A DNA stretch of 64,000 nt from Acinetobacter sp. ASP199 (GTDB lineage Bacteria > Pseudomonadota > Gammaproteobacteria > Pseudomonadales > Moraxellaceae). A model generated the notes under the pieces. That model worked only from the letters and a program-made list of their open reading frames with translations. It did no database searches and was not told where the DNA came from. Below are positions 45,507 through 56,897 of the stretch, in pieces. The translations under genes and the position numbers were made by a program. The stretch covers positions 806,001 to 870,000 of the forward strand of contig NZ_CP062182.1 of assembly GCF_022700675.1 (NCBI RefSeq), written 5' to 3'. The stretch's first letter is position 1. Each line of letters begins with the position of its first letter.

Positions 45507-47405
45507 ATGGGCGCAATTAACCCTAAAGAAGATTACACAAATATTCCACACGAAACTTTCGATGCCGTCATCGTTGGTGGTGGTGGTTCAGGTATGCGTG
45601 CATCTTACCAACTTGCTCAAGCGGGTTTAAAAGTTGCAGTACTGACTAAAGTATTCCCAACACGTTCGCACACAGTTGCAGCGCAGGGTGGTATTGGTGC
45701 ATCTCTTGGTAACATGCAAGAAGATAACTGGCACTACCACTTCTACGACACTGTTAAAGGTTCTGACTGGTTAGGTGACCAAGACGCAATCGAGTTCATG
45801 ACTCGCGAAGCGCCACAAGTTGTATATGAGCTTGAACACCTAGGTATGCCATTCGACCGTAACGCTGACGGTACAATTTACCAACGTCCATTCGGTGGTC
45901 ACTCAGCGAACTACGGTGAAAAAGCTGTGCCACGTGCATGTGCTGCTGCCGACCGTACAGGTCACGCACTTCTTCACACGCTTTATCAAAGCAACGTGAA
46001 AATGGGTACTCAATTCTTCGTAGAATGGATCGCACTTGATTTGATCCGTAACGAAGCAGGCGATGTACTTGGCGTAACAGCAATTGACCAAGAAACAGGT
46101 AAAATTGCAGTATTCCAAGCAAAAGCTACTCTATTTGCTACTGGTGGTGCTGGTCGTGTTTACCGTGCATCTACTAACGCATATATCAACACTGGTGACG
46201 GTCTTGGTATGGCGGCGCGTGCAGGTATTCCATTACAAGATATGGAATTCTGGCAGTTCCACCCTACAGGTGTTGCGGGCGCAGGCGTACTGTTAACTGA
46301 AGGTTGTCGTGGTGAAGGTGCAATTCTTCGTAACAAAGACGGTGAACCGTTCATGGAACGTTATGCTCCGACTCTGAAAGACTTGGCTCCACGTGACTTC
46401 GTATCACGTTCTATGGACCAAGAAATCAAAGAAGGTCGTGGCTGTGGTCCTAAAGGTGATTATATCCTACTTGATATGACTCACTTGGGCGCTGATACGA
46501 TCATGAAACGTCTTCCCTCTGTATTCGAGATTGGTAAGAAATTCGCGAACGTTGACATCACTAAAGAGCCAATTCCTGTAGTACCAACAATTCATTACCA
46601 AATGGGTGGTATTCCTACAAACATTCATGGTCAGGTTGTTGTTCCAGAAACTCGCGAAACTGAAGCGTTGGTTACTCACTACGACAAAGAAAATGATGTT
46701 TACTCAACCAACCAAGATGGTCGTAACTTCACTAAACCAGTGAAAGGCTTCTATGCAATTGGTGAGTGTTCATGTGTATCTGTACACGGTGCAAACCGTC
46801 TAGGTACAAACTCATTACTTGACCTTGTTGTATTTGGTAAGGCTGCTGGTGAACACATCATCGACTACGTGACTAAACACCACGGTGATGAGTACGCGCC
46901 ACTTCCTACAACTGTACTTGAGCAAACTGTTGCACGTATTCGTAAACTTGACGAATCTACTGCAGGTGAAAACGCTCAAGAAGTTGCTGATGCAATTCGT
47001 GACATCGTTCAAGACCACGCTGGTGTATTCCGTACATCTGCACTGCTTGAAGAAGGTGTTAAACAGATTCTTGCAATTGAACCACGTGTTCGCAACATTC
47101 ATTTGAAAGACAAATCTAAAGTATTCAACACTGCACGTATTGAAGCTCTAGAAGTTGAGAACTTGTATGAAGTTGCTAAAGCAACACTGATTTCAGCTGC
47201 TGCTCGTAAAGAATGTCGTGGTGCGCATACGGTTGTTGACTTCGAGTTACCACCTGATCATGCTGACTACCCATATGGCCGTCGTGATGATGAATGGATG
47301 AAGCACACATTATGGTTCTCTGCTGATAACCATCTTGAGTACAAACCAGTACGTTACCGTCCATTATCGGTTGAAGCAATTCCACCTAAACCACGTACAT
47401 TCTAA
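45507..47405 (+). CDS. sdhA: Succinate dehydrogenase flavoprotein subunit SdhA
   Basis: A 632-residue catalytic subunit oxidising succinate to fumarate. FAD-binding dinucleotide fold VIVGGGGSGMRASYQL; His55 in SHTVAAQGG is the residue that carries covalent FAD. Substrate-site motifs HPTGVAGAGVLLTEGCRGEG and the catalytic Arg region are present, as is GECSCVSVHGANRLGTNSLL near 420. It starts 12 bases after sdhD with gaagag as ribosome-binding site. Cytosolic face of complex II. Confidence 0.98.
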   Translation: MGAINPKEDYTNIPHETFDAVIVGGGGSGMRASYQLAQAGLKVAVLTKVFPTRSHTVAAQGGIGASLGNMQEDNWHYHFYDTVKGSDWLGDQDAIEFMTREAPQVVYELEHLGMPFDRNADGTIYQRPFGGHSANYGEKAVPRACAAADRTGHALLHTLYQSNVKMGTQFFVEWIALDLIRNEAGDVLGVTAIDQETGKIAVFQAKATLFATGGAGRVYRASTNAYINTGDGLGMAARAGIPLQDMEFWQFHPTGVAGAGVLLTEGCRGEGAILRNKDGEPFMERYAPTLKDLAPRDFVSRSMDQEIKEGRGCGPKGDYILLDMTHLGADTIMKRLPSVFEIGKKFANVDITKEPIPVVPTIHYQMGGIPTNIHGQVVVPETRETEALVTHYDKENDVYSTNQDGRNFTKPVKGFYAIGECSCVSVHGANRLGTNSLLDLVVFGKAAGEHIIDYVTKHHGDEYAPLPTTVLEQTVARIRKLDESTAGENAQEVADAIRDIVQDHAGVFRTSALLEEGVKQILAIEPRVRNIHLKDKSKVFNTARIEALEVENLYEVAKATLISAAARKECRGAHTVVDFELPPDHADYPYGRRDDEWMKHTLWFSADNHLEYKPVRYRPLSVEAIPPKPRTF

Positions 47406-47419
47406 TTCGGAGAAGTAAG

Positions 47420-48130
47420 ATGAGTAGAGGTACTCGTACATTTAATATCTACCGCTACGATCCTGATAAGGATGCAGCACCGTACATGCAAACTTTTAAA
47501 CTGGAATTGACTGACAAGCACCGTATGTTGCTTGATGCACTTCTAGCATTAAAAGTACAAGACGAATCTTTAACGTTCCGTCGTTCATGTCGTGAAGGTA
47601 TTTGTGGTTCTGATGGTGTAAACATCAATGGTAAAAACGGTCTTGCATGTCTGTGGAACCTGAATGATTTACCAGAAACAATCACAATTCGTCCGCTTCC
47701 AGGTCTTCCAGTCATTAAAGACCTTGTTGTAGACATGAACCAGTTCTACGATCAGTACAACAAGATTCATCCGTTCTTGATCAACAACCAGCCTGCGCCG
47801 CCGAAAGAGCGTCTGCAGTCTCCTGAAGAACGTGAACATCTTGATGGTCTGTACGAATGTATTCTTTGTGCATGCTGTTCAACTTCATGTCCGTCATTCT
47901 GGTGGAACCCAGACAAATTCTTGGGTCCTTCAGCATTGTTGAATGCTTACCGCTTCATCATTGACTCACGTGATTCAGCAACTCAAGAGCGCTTGGCTCG
48001 TCTTGACGACCCATTCTCGCTGTTCCGTTGTAAAGGTATCATGAACTGTGTATCTGTATGTCCTAAAGGCTTGAACCCTACTAAAGCAATCGGTCACATC
48101 CGTAACATGCTTTTAGATATGGCTGGCTAA
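47420..48130 (+). CDS. sdhB: Succinate dehydrogenase iron-sulfur subunit SdhB
   Basis: A 236-residue electron-transfer subunit. The [2Fe-2S] site is in CREGICGSDGVNINGKNGLAC, the [4Fe-4S] and [3Fe-4S] ligands are in CILCACCSTSCPSFWW and CKGIMNCVSVCPKGLNP. Length and order match bacterial SdhB. Starts 14 bases after sdhA; the operon ends at a strong terminator. Confidence 0.98.
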   Translation: MSRGTRTFNIYRYDPDKDAAPYMQTFKLELTDKHRMLLDALLALKVQDESLTFRRSCREGICGSDGVNINGKNGLACLWNLNDLPETITIRPLPGLPVIKDLVVDMNQFYDQYNKIHPFLINNQPAPPKERLQSPEEREHLDGLYECILCACCSTSCPSFWWNPDKFLGPSALLNAYRFIIDSRDSATQERLARLDDPFSLFRCKGIMNCVSVCPKGLNPTKAIGHIRNMLLDMAG

Positions 48131-48155
48131 TTCAGACTGTGAAAAACAGTTTGTC

Positions 48156-48184
48156 AAAAAGCACACCACTTGGTGTGCTTTTTG
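48156..48184 (+). terminator. Intrinsic terminator of sdhCDAB
   Basis: Stem aaaaagcacacca / tggtgtgcttttt with a very short loop, 25 bases after the sdhB stop. It implies that sucA has its own promoter. Confidence 0.85.
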
Positions 48185-48940
48185 CTTTGTATGGGCGCCG
48201 AAAATGAAAGGACTTGCTGAAAAGCAGGGGTGATCAGTATTGGTTGGATGTGATTATAAAGATAGATGAGTCATTTCAGAGCATGGTACTCAGGTTTATG
48301 CACTATTTTGATGTAGTTCGATTTATTTATGATTTTTAGATGTAAAACTGGACTGAAAAAGATTCCCGATAATGTTATTATATAACGCAAGATTGCGAAG
48401 GGAGTGGATTGGGAGATTTACTCTCTTTTTGTTTATCAGTCGGATGTAGGACTTTAGTCTACGGAGATTGTGTTTTTCATTTAAAGCTCCCTATGTTAGA
48501 GTAATTTCTGGCTGATGTATTTGACTAAAAAACACGCATTTCTCGTCAAAAAAATCAATTGATTAGTCGAGATCGTGGTAGCATTTAGCACAAGACTATA
48601 TGTCAAGAAAGTCAATTCATGTACATTTTTTAAACACGGAAAAATGCACGACTGGTATATAAAGGTAAGTTAAAGTCGCTTTAGAAAAAATATAGCTTAA
48701 GCCTTTGTTTTTTCTAAGTCGATTTGCAAAAAATTGCCCGGTATTCATCGGGTATTAGATGAGTGATGATGCCGCTGAGGGGCGTTATTGTTCATTAAAC
48801 ATATCAAGAGTGGTTCTTGGTGTGGTGATAACGCCTCATGGCTTATGCCTTATGGGGGACTAATGTCATATTACCAATATGACATTACTAATCCTGGGTT
48901 TTGCTTAAAAAGCATCCTGAAAATGTTTTTGCAATAGGAA
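48185..48940. other. Long leader/promoter region of sucA
   Basis: About 750 bp without a credible gene between the sdh terminator and sucA. It contains ctttagtcta (48452-48461), shared with the sdhC upstream region; a long stem between about 48777 and 48837; and a perfect palindrome at 48861-48887. A transcription start cannot be fixed by eye. Confidence 0.55.
48777..48887 (+). promoter_or_regulatory. Two inverted repeats in the sucA leader
   Basis: Outer stem gaggggcgttat (48777-48788) pairs with ataacgcctc (48828-48837) with a two-base bulge. Then comes a perfect 12-bp inverted repeat taatgtcatatt / aatatgacatta with a 3-base spacer (48861-48887), 53 bp before sucA. The second could be a protein operator or an RNA hairpin; it lacks a T tract, so it is not a terminator. 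Confidence 0.55.
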
Positions 48941-51775
48941 ATGGGTCCACAAATGCAAGAAGTTGCTGACGCTCTGCGTCTTGACACTGAACTTAGCGCT
49001 GATAGTGCAGCGTATATTGAAGAACTTTACGAGCAGTATATGACTGCTCCAGACTCAGTGGGTGCTGACTGGAGAGCATACTTCGATAAATTCCCTAAAG
49101 GTGATCAACCACACAGCAATGTACGTGAGCAATTCCTTCTCCTAGGTCGCAACTCAAACCGTATTCAGCCTGTTGTTCAAAGTAGCGTAAGTTCTGAGCA
49201 TGAGCGTCGTCAAATTGGCGTATTACAACTCATCGCGGCTTACCGTAACCGTGGTCACCAAAAAGCAAAACTTGATCCATTAGGTCTTGCAAAACGTGAG
49301 CAGGCTTTTGACCTTGAGCTTGATGCACACGGTCTGACCAAGTCTGATCTGGATACCGTATTCAATACTGGTAACCTTGCAATCGGCAAAGAAGAAGCGA
49401 CTTTAGGTGAAATGGTTCAGGCCATGGAAGCGATCTACTGTAGCTCGATCGGTGCCGAATACATGCACATCGTGGACACCAAAGAAAAACGTTGGATCCA
49501 ACAACGTCTTGAAGGTGCACGTGGTCAATTCAACTTCTCTGTAGACCAAAAGAAACACGTCCTTGAACGTCTAACTGCAGCTGAAGGTCTAGAAAAATAC
49601 CTAGGTAACAAATTCGTTGGTGCAAAACGTTTCGGTGTCGAAGGCGGTGAGTCTTTCATTCCGATGGTTGATGCTGTAATTCAACGTGCAGGTTCTGTTG
49701 GTTGTAAAGAAGTTGTCATCGGTATGCCACACCGTGGCCGTCTGAACCTTCTGGTTAACATCATGGGTAAAAACCCGGCTGACCTGTTCGGTGAGTTCGA
49801 GGGTAAATCAATTAACAAGAAAGGCTCAGGTGACGTTAAATACCACCAAGGTTTCTCTTCAAATGTCATGACTCAAGGTGGCGAAGTTCACTTGGCATTG
49901 GCGTTCAACCCATCACACCTTGAAATCGTTGGACCTGTAGTTGAAGGTTCAGTACGTGCGCGTCAAGTACGTCGTAAAGACATCGGTGGTGATGACGTAT
50001 TACCAATCATCGTTCACGGTGACGCAGCATTTGCAGGTCAAGGTGTAAACCAAGAAACCTTCCAAATGTCACAAACTCGTGGTTATACCGTTGGTGGTAC
50101 AGTTCATATCGTTGTGAACAACCAGGTTGGTTTCACAACTTCTGATCCACGTGATGCACGTTCTACAGAATACTGTACTGACATCGCGAAAATGATCCAG
50201 GCACCGATCTTCCATGTAAATGGTGATGATCCAGAAGCTGTATTGTTTGTTGCTCAGCTTGCTCATGACTTCCGTCATACTTTCCGTAAAGACGTCGTGA
50301 TTGACATGTTCTGTTACCGTCGTCGTGGTCACAACGAAGCGGACGAACCAGCTGCAACTCAGCCATTGATGTACCAAGTTATTACGAAGAAAGCGACTAC
50401 ACGTACTTTGTATGCTGACAAACTTGTTCAAGAAGGCATCCTTGACCGTGCAACTGCAGATCAAATGGTAGAAAACTACCGTTCAGATCTTGAAGCAGGT
50501 AAACACGTTGCCAATGCGCTTGTTCTAGAACCAAACAAGAAAATGTTTGTGGACTGGACGCCTTACCTGGGTCATGAATACACAGACGAGTGGGACACAA
50601 CTTGTTCACTTGATCGCTTAAAAGAACTTGGCCAAAAAATGCGTGAGCTTCCAGAAGGCTTCGTCATGCAACGTCAGGTTTCTAAAGTCATCGACGACCG
50701 TCTGAAAATGCAAACTGGTGAAATGCCACTGAACTGGGGTGCTGCTGAAACTCTAGCGTATGCATCACTGCTAGATGATGGTTACCTGGTTCGTTTAACT
50801 GGTGAAGACGTGGGTCGTGGTACATTCTCACATCGTCATGCAAAACTGCATAACCAGGTAGATGGCTCAACTTATATTCCACTTTGCCACATCAAAGAAA
50901 ACCAGCCACGCGTTGCGATCTATGACTCTTTATTGTCTGAAATGGCAGTATTGGCATTCGAATACGGTTATGCGACAACGCTTCCTAAGAGCTTGATCAT
51001 CTGGGAAGCTCAGTTCGGTGACTTTGCGAACTGTGCACAGGTTGTAATCGACCAGTTCATCTCATCTGGTGAAACCAAGTGGGAACGTGTATGTGGTCTG
51101 ACTATGCTTCTGCCACACGGCTTTGAAGGTCAAGGTCCAGAACACTCATCTGCACGTCTTGAGCGCTTCCTGCAACTTTGCGCAGAAGACAACATGCAAG
51201 TGATTACTCCGACTACACCTGCGCAGATTTTCCACGCATTACGTCGTCAAGCGATTCGCCCAATCCGTAAACCATTGATTGTGACTTCACCGAAATCATT
51301 ACTTCGTCACAAGTTAGCTGTGTCTAACCTTGATGAACTTGCAAACGGTACATTCCAGACTGTGATCGACGAAGTGGACAACATCAACAAGTCAGATGTA
51401 ACTCGTCTGGTACTGTGTGGTGGTAAGGTTTACTACGACCTAGTTGAAAAACGTCGTGAAAAAGAATTGAACAACATTGCGATCGTTCGTATTGAACAAT
51501 TGTATCCATACCCAGAAGCACGTCTTGCTGAAGTTCTTGCTCAGTATTCGAACCTTAAAGAACTGGTTTGGGCTCAAGAAGAACCGAAGAACCAAGGTGC
51601 TTGGCTGTTCATCGCTCCACGTCTGTATGACGACGTGATGAAGTCTGGTAAACAAGTTCGTATTAGCTACGCTGGCCGTGAAGCTTCTGCTGCACCAGCG
51701 TGTGGTTCACCATATTTGCATGCAAAACAACAAGCTCAGCTCGTTAACGACGCTCTAGCGATCGATGCTGAATAA
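48941..51775 (+). CDS. sucA: 2-oxoglutarate dehydrogenase E1 component SucA
   Basis: A 944-residue thiamine-diphosphate enzyme that decarboxylates 2-oxoglutarate. N-terminal E2-binding segment (YIEELYEQYMTAPDSVGADWRAYF), IGMPHRGRLNLLVNIMGK near 262, the ThDP/Mg motif GDAAFAGQGVNQETF…NNQVGFTT near 360-400, and the C-terminal transketolase-like domain (FVQVVIDQF-type region: NCAQVVIDQFISSGETKW). ATG 48941 has ggaa directly upstream; ATG 48953 is an alternative. First gene of sucA-sucB-lpd. Confidence 0.98.
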   Translation: MGPQMQEVADALRLDTELSADSAAYIEELYEQYMTAPDSVGADWRAYFDKFPKGDQPHSNVREQFLLLGRNSNRIQPVVQSSVSSEHERRQIGVLQLIAAYRNRGHQKAKLDPLGLAKREQAFDLELDAHGLTKSDLDTVFNTGNLAIGKEEATLGEMVQAMEAIYCSSIGAEYMHIVDTKEKRWIQQRLEGARGQFNFSVDQKKHVLERLTAAEGLEKYLGNKFVGAKRFGVEGGESFIPMVDAVIQRAGSVGCKEVVIGMPHRGRLNLLVNIMGKNPADLFGEFEGKSINKKGSGDVKYHQGFSSNVMTQGGEVHLALAFNPSHLEIVGPVVEGSVRARQVRRKDIGGDDVLPIIVHGDAAFAGQGVNQETFQMSQTRGYTVGGTVHIVVNNQVGFTTSDPRDARSTEYCTDIAKMIQAPIFHVNGDDPEAVLFVAQLAHDFRHTFRKDVVIDMFCYRRRGHNEADEPAATQPLMYQVITKKATTRTLYADKLVQEGILDRATADQMVENYRSDLEAGKHVANALVLEPNKKMFVDWTPYLGHEYTDEWDTTCSLDRLKELGQKMRELPEGFVMQRQVSKVIDDRLKMQTGEMPLNWGAAETLAYASLLDDGYLVRLTGEDVGRGTFSHRHAKLHNQVDGSTYIPLCHIKENQPRVAIYDSLLSEMAVLAFEYGYATTLPKSLIIWEAQFGDFANCAQVVIDQFISSGETKWERVCGLTMLLPHGFEGQGPEHSSARLERFLQLCAEDNMQVITPTTPAQIFHALRRQAIRPIRKPLIVTSPKSLLRHKLAVSNLDELANGTFQTVIDEVDNINKSDVTRLVLCGGKVYYDLVEKRREKELNNIAIVRIEQLYPYPEARLAEVLAQYSNLKELVWAQEEPKNQGAWLFIAPRLYDDVMKSGKQVRISYAGREASAAPACGSPYLHAKQQAQLVNDALAIDAE

Positions 51776-51793
51776 TCCAGGAGATTCTAAGTA

Positions 51794-53008
51794 ATGGCAA
51801 CCGAAATTAAAGCACCGGTATTTCCAGAGTCAGTTGCGGACGGCACGATCGCAACTTGGCACAAACAACCAGGTGAAGCAGTATCACGTGATGAAGTGAT
51901 CTGTGATATTGAAACTGATAAAGTTGTTTTAGAAGTTGTTGCTCCTGCTGACGGTACAATTGCATCAATCATCAAAAATGAAGGCGACACAGTGCTTTCT
52001 GCTGAAGTGATTGCACAATTCGAAGAGGGTGCTGTTTCTGGCGCTACACAAACTCAAGCAGTTCAATCTGAAGAGAAAGTAGAGCAAGCTGCTGCGCAAA
52101 CTCAAGCGGGCAATGCACCGATCGTTGAGCGTACACAAGTTGCTGATCAAGCACCTGCAGTTCGTAAAGCGTTAACTGAATCTGGTATTGCTGCGTCTGA
52201 CGTATCTGGTACAGGTCGTGGCGGTCGCATCACTAAAGAAGATGTTGCGAACCATCAAGCGAAACCAGCAGCTCCTGCTGCTGCACCGTTAAGCGTTGCA
52301 GTTGGTGAACGTATTGAAAAACGCGTTCCGATGACTCGTCTGCGTAAACGTGTTGCTGAACGTCTGCTTGCTGCGACTCAAGAAACAGCAATGTTGACGA
52401 CGTTCAACGAAGTGAACATGAAACCAATCATGGAAATGCGTAACCAGTACAAAGATGCGTTTGAAAAACGTCATGGTGCCCGTCTTGGTTTCATGTCATT
52501 CTTCGTTAAAGCTGCGACTGAAGCACTTAAACGCTACCCAGCGGTGAATGCGTCTATCGATGGCGACGACATCGTTTACCACGGTTACTATGACATCGGT
52601 GTAGCAGTTTCTTCTGACCGTGGTCTAGTGGTTCCTGTTCTTCGTGATACAGACCGCATGAATTATGCTGAAGTTGAAAATGGCATTCGTGCATACGCTG
52701 GAAAGGCACGTGAAGGCAAACTTGCAATCGAAGATATGACTGGTGGTACGTTCACGATCACTAACGGTGGTACTTTCGGTTCATTGCTTTCAACTCCAAT
52801 CTTGAACACTCCACAAACTGCGATTCTTGGCATGCACAAAATCCAAGAACGTCCTATGGCGGTGAATGGTCAAGTTGAAATCTTGCCAATGATGTACCTA
52901 GCGCTTTCTTATGACCACCGTCTAATCGATGGTAAAGAAGCAGTTGGCTTCCTTGTAACAATCAAAGAATTGTTAGAAGAACCAGCTCGTCTGATCCTTG
53001 ATCTTTAA
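51794..53008 (+). CDS. sucB: Dihydrolipoyllysine succinyltransferase (E2o) SucB
   Basis: A 404-residue core subunit of the 2-oxoglutarate dehydrogenase complex. Lipoyl domain (1-77) with Lys43 in [10 protein letters not shown], an Ala/Gln-rich linker, an E3/E1-binding domain ([19 protein letters not shown], about 117-150), then the catalytic domain with [19 protein letters not shown] and the active-site [13 protein letters not shown]. Starts 18 bases after sucA with caggag. A terminator-like hairpin follows before lpd. Confidence 0.98.
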   Translation: MATEIKAPVFPESVADGTIATWHKQPGEAVSRDEVICDIETDKVVLEVVAPADGTIASIIKNEGDTVLSAEVIAQFEEGAVSGATQTQAVQSEEKVEQAAAQTQAGNAPIVERTQVADQAPAVRKALTESGIAASDVSGTGRGGRITKEDVANHQAKPAAPAAAPLSVAVGERIEKRVPMTRLRKRVAERLLAATQETAMLTTFNEVNMKPIMEMRNQYKDAFEKRHGARLGFMSFFVKAATEALKRYPAVNASIDGDDIVYHGYYDIGVAVSSDRGLVVPVLRDTDRMNYAEVENGIRAYAGKAREGKLAIEDMTGGTFTITNGGTFGSLLSTPILNTPQTAILGMHKIQERPMAVNGQVEILPMMYLALSYDHRLIDGKEAVGFLVTIKELLEEPARLILDL

Positions 53009-53025
53009 TTCTAAAGAATAAATCC

Positions 53026-54502
<1,477 letters not shown>

Positions 54503-54505
54503 GCT

Positions 54506-54535
54506 AAAAAAGAGCGGCTCCGGCCGCTCTTTTTA
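54506..54535 (+). terminator. Intrinsic terminator of sucAB-lpd
   Basis: Stem agagcggc / gccgctct with a tight loop, A and T tracts, directly after the lpd stop. It indicates that sucCD is transcribed separately. Confidence 0.88.
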
Positions 54536-54685
54536 CATTTGGTGGTTGTGTTCGTTTGAATAATCATCTAAAAATAAAGATAAGAATCAAAACATCGTTT
54601 TAATAAATTCCAATATCGATGTTGCAGCGCCACAGGATATTGGACGCAGTAATAACAAAGTGAAAAAGTAGTAAAAGGTCAATCA

Positions 54686-55852
54686 ATGAATTTACATGAG
54701 TATCAAGCAAAAGCGTTATTAAAAAAATATGGCATGCCAGTGCAGGAAGGTATTCTTGCGACCAATGCTGATGAAACCGTTCAGGCCTTTCAGCAGCTGG
54801 GTGGGAAATTTGCCGTATTAAAGGCACAAGTTCATGCCGGGGGGCGTGGTAAGGCGGGTGGGGTAAAGGTAGTTAAATCTGCCGAAGAAGCCGCTGAATA
54901 TGCCAATCAAATTATTGGTTCACGTTTAGTGACCTATCAAACTGATGCCAATGGTCAACCAGTCAACAGCATTCTGGTGTCTGAAGATGTTTATCCGGTA
55001 GAGCGTGAACTGTATTTAGGCGCAGTAGTTGACCGTTCAAGCCGTCGCATTACTTTTATGGCATCGACTGAAGGCGGTGTTGAAATTGAAAAAGTGGCTG
55101 AAGAGACCCCTGAGAAAATTATTAAAGTCGAAGTTGATCCTCTAGTCGGTTTATTGCCATTTCAGGCACGTGAAGTCGCATTTGCCTTAAATCTTAAAGA
55201 TGGACAAATCAACCAATTCGTTAAAGTCATGACAGCAGCTTATCAAGCTTTTATTGAAAATGACTTTGCCCTGTTTGAAATTAACCCGCTGTCTGTACGT
55301 GAGAATGGCGACATTCTGTGTGTCGATGCCAAAGTCGGTATCGATTCGAATGCGCTATATCGTCTTCCAGAAGTCGCTGCACTTCGCGATAAATCTCAAG
55401 AAAATGAACGTGAGCTAAAAGCCTCTGAGTTCGACCTGAACTATGTAGCTTTGGAAGGCAATATTGGTTGTATGGTCAATGGTGCTGGTCTTGCAATGGC
55501 AACCATGGACATCATCAAGCTTTATGGTGGTCAGCCAGCCAACTTCCTTGATGTTGGTGGTGGTGCGACCAAAGAGCGTGTGATTGAAGCATTCAAAATT
55601 ATCTTGGCAGATACTTCTGTGCAAGGTGTCTTGATTAATATTTTTGGTGGAATTGTACGTTGTGACATGATCGCTGAAGCAATTATTGCAGCAGTTCAAG
55701 AAGTAAATGTAACTGTACCTGTGGTTGTTCGTCTTGAAGGGAACAATGCCGAGTTAGGTGCAAAATTACTTGATGAATCTGGTTTGAAATTAATTTCTGC
55801 AAATGGCCTGGCCGATGCTGCAGAAAAAATTGTTGCTGCAGTAAAAGCTTAA
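54686..55852 (+). CDS. sucC: Succinyl-CoA synthetase beta subunit SucC
   Basis: A 388-residue subunit with an N-terminal ATP-grasp domain ([38 protein letters not shown]) and a C-terminal CoA-ligase-like domain ([25 protein letters not shown]…[21 protein letters not shown] segment). It makes ATP or GTP from succinyl-CoA with SucD. ATG 54686 is preceded by aaagg. It is 11 bases before sucD, forming a two-gene operon separated from sucAB-lpd by a terminator. Confidence 0.98.
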   Translation: MNLHEYQAKALLKKYGMPVQEGILATNADETVQAFQQLGGKFAVLKAQVHAGGRGKAGGVKVVKSAEEAAEYANQIIGSRLVTYQTDANGQPVNSILVSEDVYPVERELYLGAVVDRSSRRITFMASTEGGVEIEKVAEETPEKIIKVEVDPLVGLLPFQAREVAFALNLKDGQINQFVKVMTAAYQAFIENDFALFEINPLSVRENGDILCVDAKVGIDSNALYRLPEVAALRDKSQENERELKASEFDLNYVALEGNIGCMVNGAGLAMATMDIIKLYGGQPANFLDVGGGATKERVIEAFKIILADTSVQGVLINIFGGIVRCDMIAEAIIAAVQEVNVTVPVVVRLEGNNAELGAKLLDESGLKLISANGLADAAEKIVAAVKA

Positions 55853-55863
55853 GGAGTATCACA

Positions 55864-56754
55864 ATGAGCGTATTAGTTAATAAAGACACTAAAGTTTTAG
55901 TCCAGGGCTTTACCGGTAAAAACGGAACTTTCCACTCCGAGCAGGCAATTGCTTACGGTACCAAGGTCGTAGGTGGGGTAACACCCGGCAAAGGTGGTCA
56001 ATCACATCTGGATCTGCCAGTATTTAATACTATGCGTGAAGCAGTCAGAGAAACTCAAGCCGATGCTTCTGTAATTTATGTACCTGCACCATTTGTATTG
56101 GATTCTATTGTGGAAGCGGTTGACTCAGGTATTGAGCTGATTGTAGTGATTACTGAAGGTGTACCAACACTGGATATGCTAAAAGCCAAGCGCTATCTGG
56201 AAACCAATGGCAATGGTACACGTCTGATTGGCCCAAACTGTCCGGGTATTATTACACCTGAAGAATGCAAGATCGGGATTATGCCAGGCCATATTCATAA
56301 GAAAGGCAAGATTGGGATTATCTCACGTTCAGGGACCCTGACTTATGAAGCTGTATCCCAAACGACTAAACTGGGCCTAGGTCAATCAACCTGTATTGGT
56401 ATTGGTGGTGATCCGATTCCAGGTATGAATCAGATTGACTGTTTGAAACTGTTTGAAGAAGATCCTGAAACAGAAGCTATTATCATGATCGGTGAGATTG
56501 GTGGTACGGCTGAAGAAGAAGCTGCCGAATATATCCAGTCCAATGTGACTAAGCCTGTGGTGGGTTATATTGCTGGCGTGACAGCACCGAAAGGCAAGCG
56601 TATGGGGCATGCGGGTGCGATTATTTCGGGCGGTAAAGGTACTGCCGAAGAGAAATTTGCAGCTTTCGAAAAAGCAGGGATGGCCTATACACGTAGTCCG
56701 GCTGAGCTTGGTTCGACCATGTATCAGTTGCTAAAGGATAAAGGTTTAATTTAA
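55864..56754 (+). CDS. sucD: Succinyl-CoA synthetase alpha subunit SucD
   Basis: A 296-residue subunit. The N-terminal CoA-binding domain ([35 protein letters not shown]) and the phosphohistidine loop ([20 protein letters not shown]) are complete. ATG 55864 has aaggag upstream. It ends in an intrinsic terminator. In A. baylyi trpS is a neighbour of sucD; here pgaA follows instead and trpS lies 24 kb away, which shows a rearrangement relative to that species. Confidence 0.98.
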   Translation: MSVLVNKDTKVLVQGFTGKNGTFHSEQAIAYGTKVVGGVTPGKGGQSHLDLPVFNTMREAVRETQADASVIYVPAPFVLDSIVEAVDSGIELIVVITEGVPTLDMLKAKRYLETNGNGTRLIGPNCPGIITPEECKIGIMPGHIHKKGKIGIISRSGTLTYEAVSQTTKLGLGQSTCIGIGGDPIPGMNQIDCLKLFEEDPETEAIIMIGEIGGTAEEEAAEYIQSNVTKPVVGYIAGVTAPKGKRMGHAGAIISGGKGTAEEKFAAFEKAGMAYTRSPAELGSTMYQLLKDKGLI

Positions 56755-56772
56755 ACGATAAAAGTCCAACAT

Positions 56773-56800
56773 AAAGCCCTCTGATTGAGGGCTTTTTTTA
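56773..56800 (+). terminator. Intrinsic terminator of sucCD
   Basis: Stem aaagccctc / gagggcttt around tgatt, with seven Ts, 18 bases after the stop. Confidence 0.87.
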
Positions 56801-56837
56801 TAAGAAATACATAATAGTTTGGTTTGATAAGAAGAAA

Positions 56838-56866
56838 TTGTGAGCTGAATCGCACTTTGTTATAAT
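56838..56866 (+). promoter_or_regulatory. Predicted sigma-70 promoter of pgaABCD
   Basis: TTGTGA (56838-56843), 17-bp spacer and TATAAT (56861-56866). The expected start near 56873 leaves a leader of only about 25 bases, so little room for the leader-based post-transcriptional control known for E. coli pgaA. Confidence 0.6.
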
Positions 56867-56897
56867 GTTTGTGTAAATAAAATACATAATAAGATGA

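Noticed and set aside
45796..47385. Several open frames antisense to sdhA
   Set aside because: They lie opposite a highly conserved, codon-biased gene and have no family motifs or start signals; they are by-products of biased codon use.
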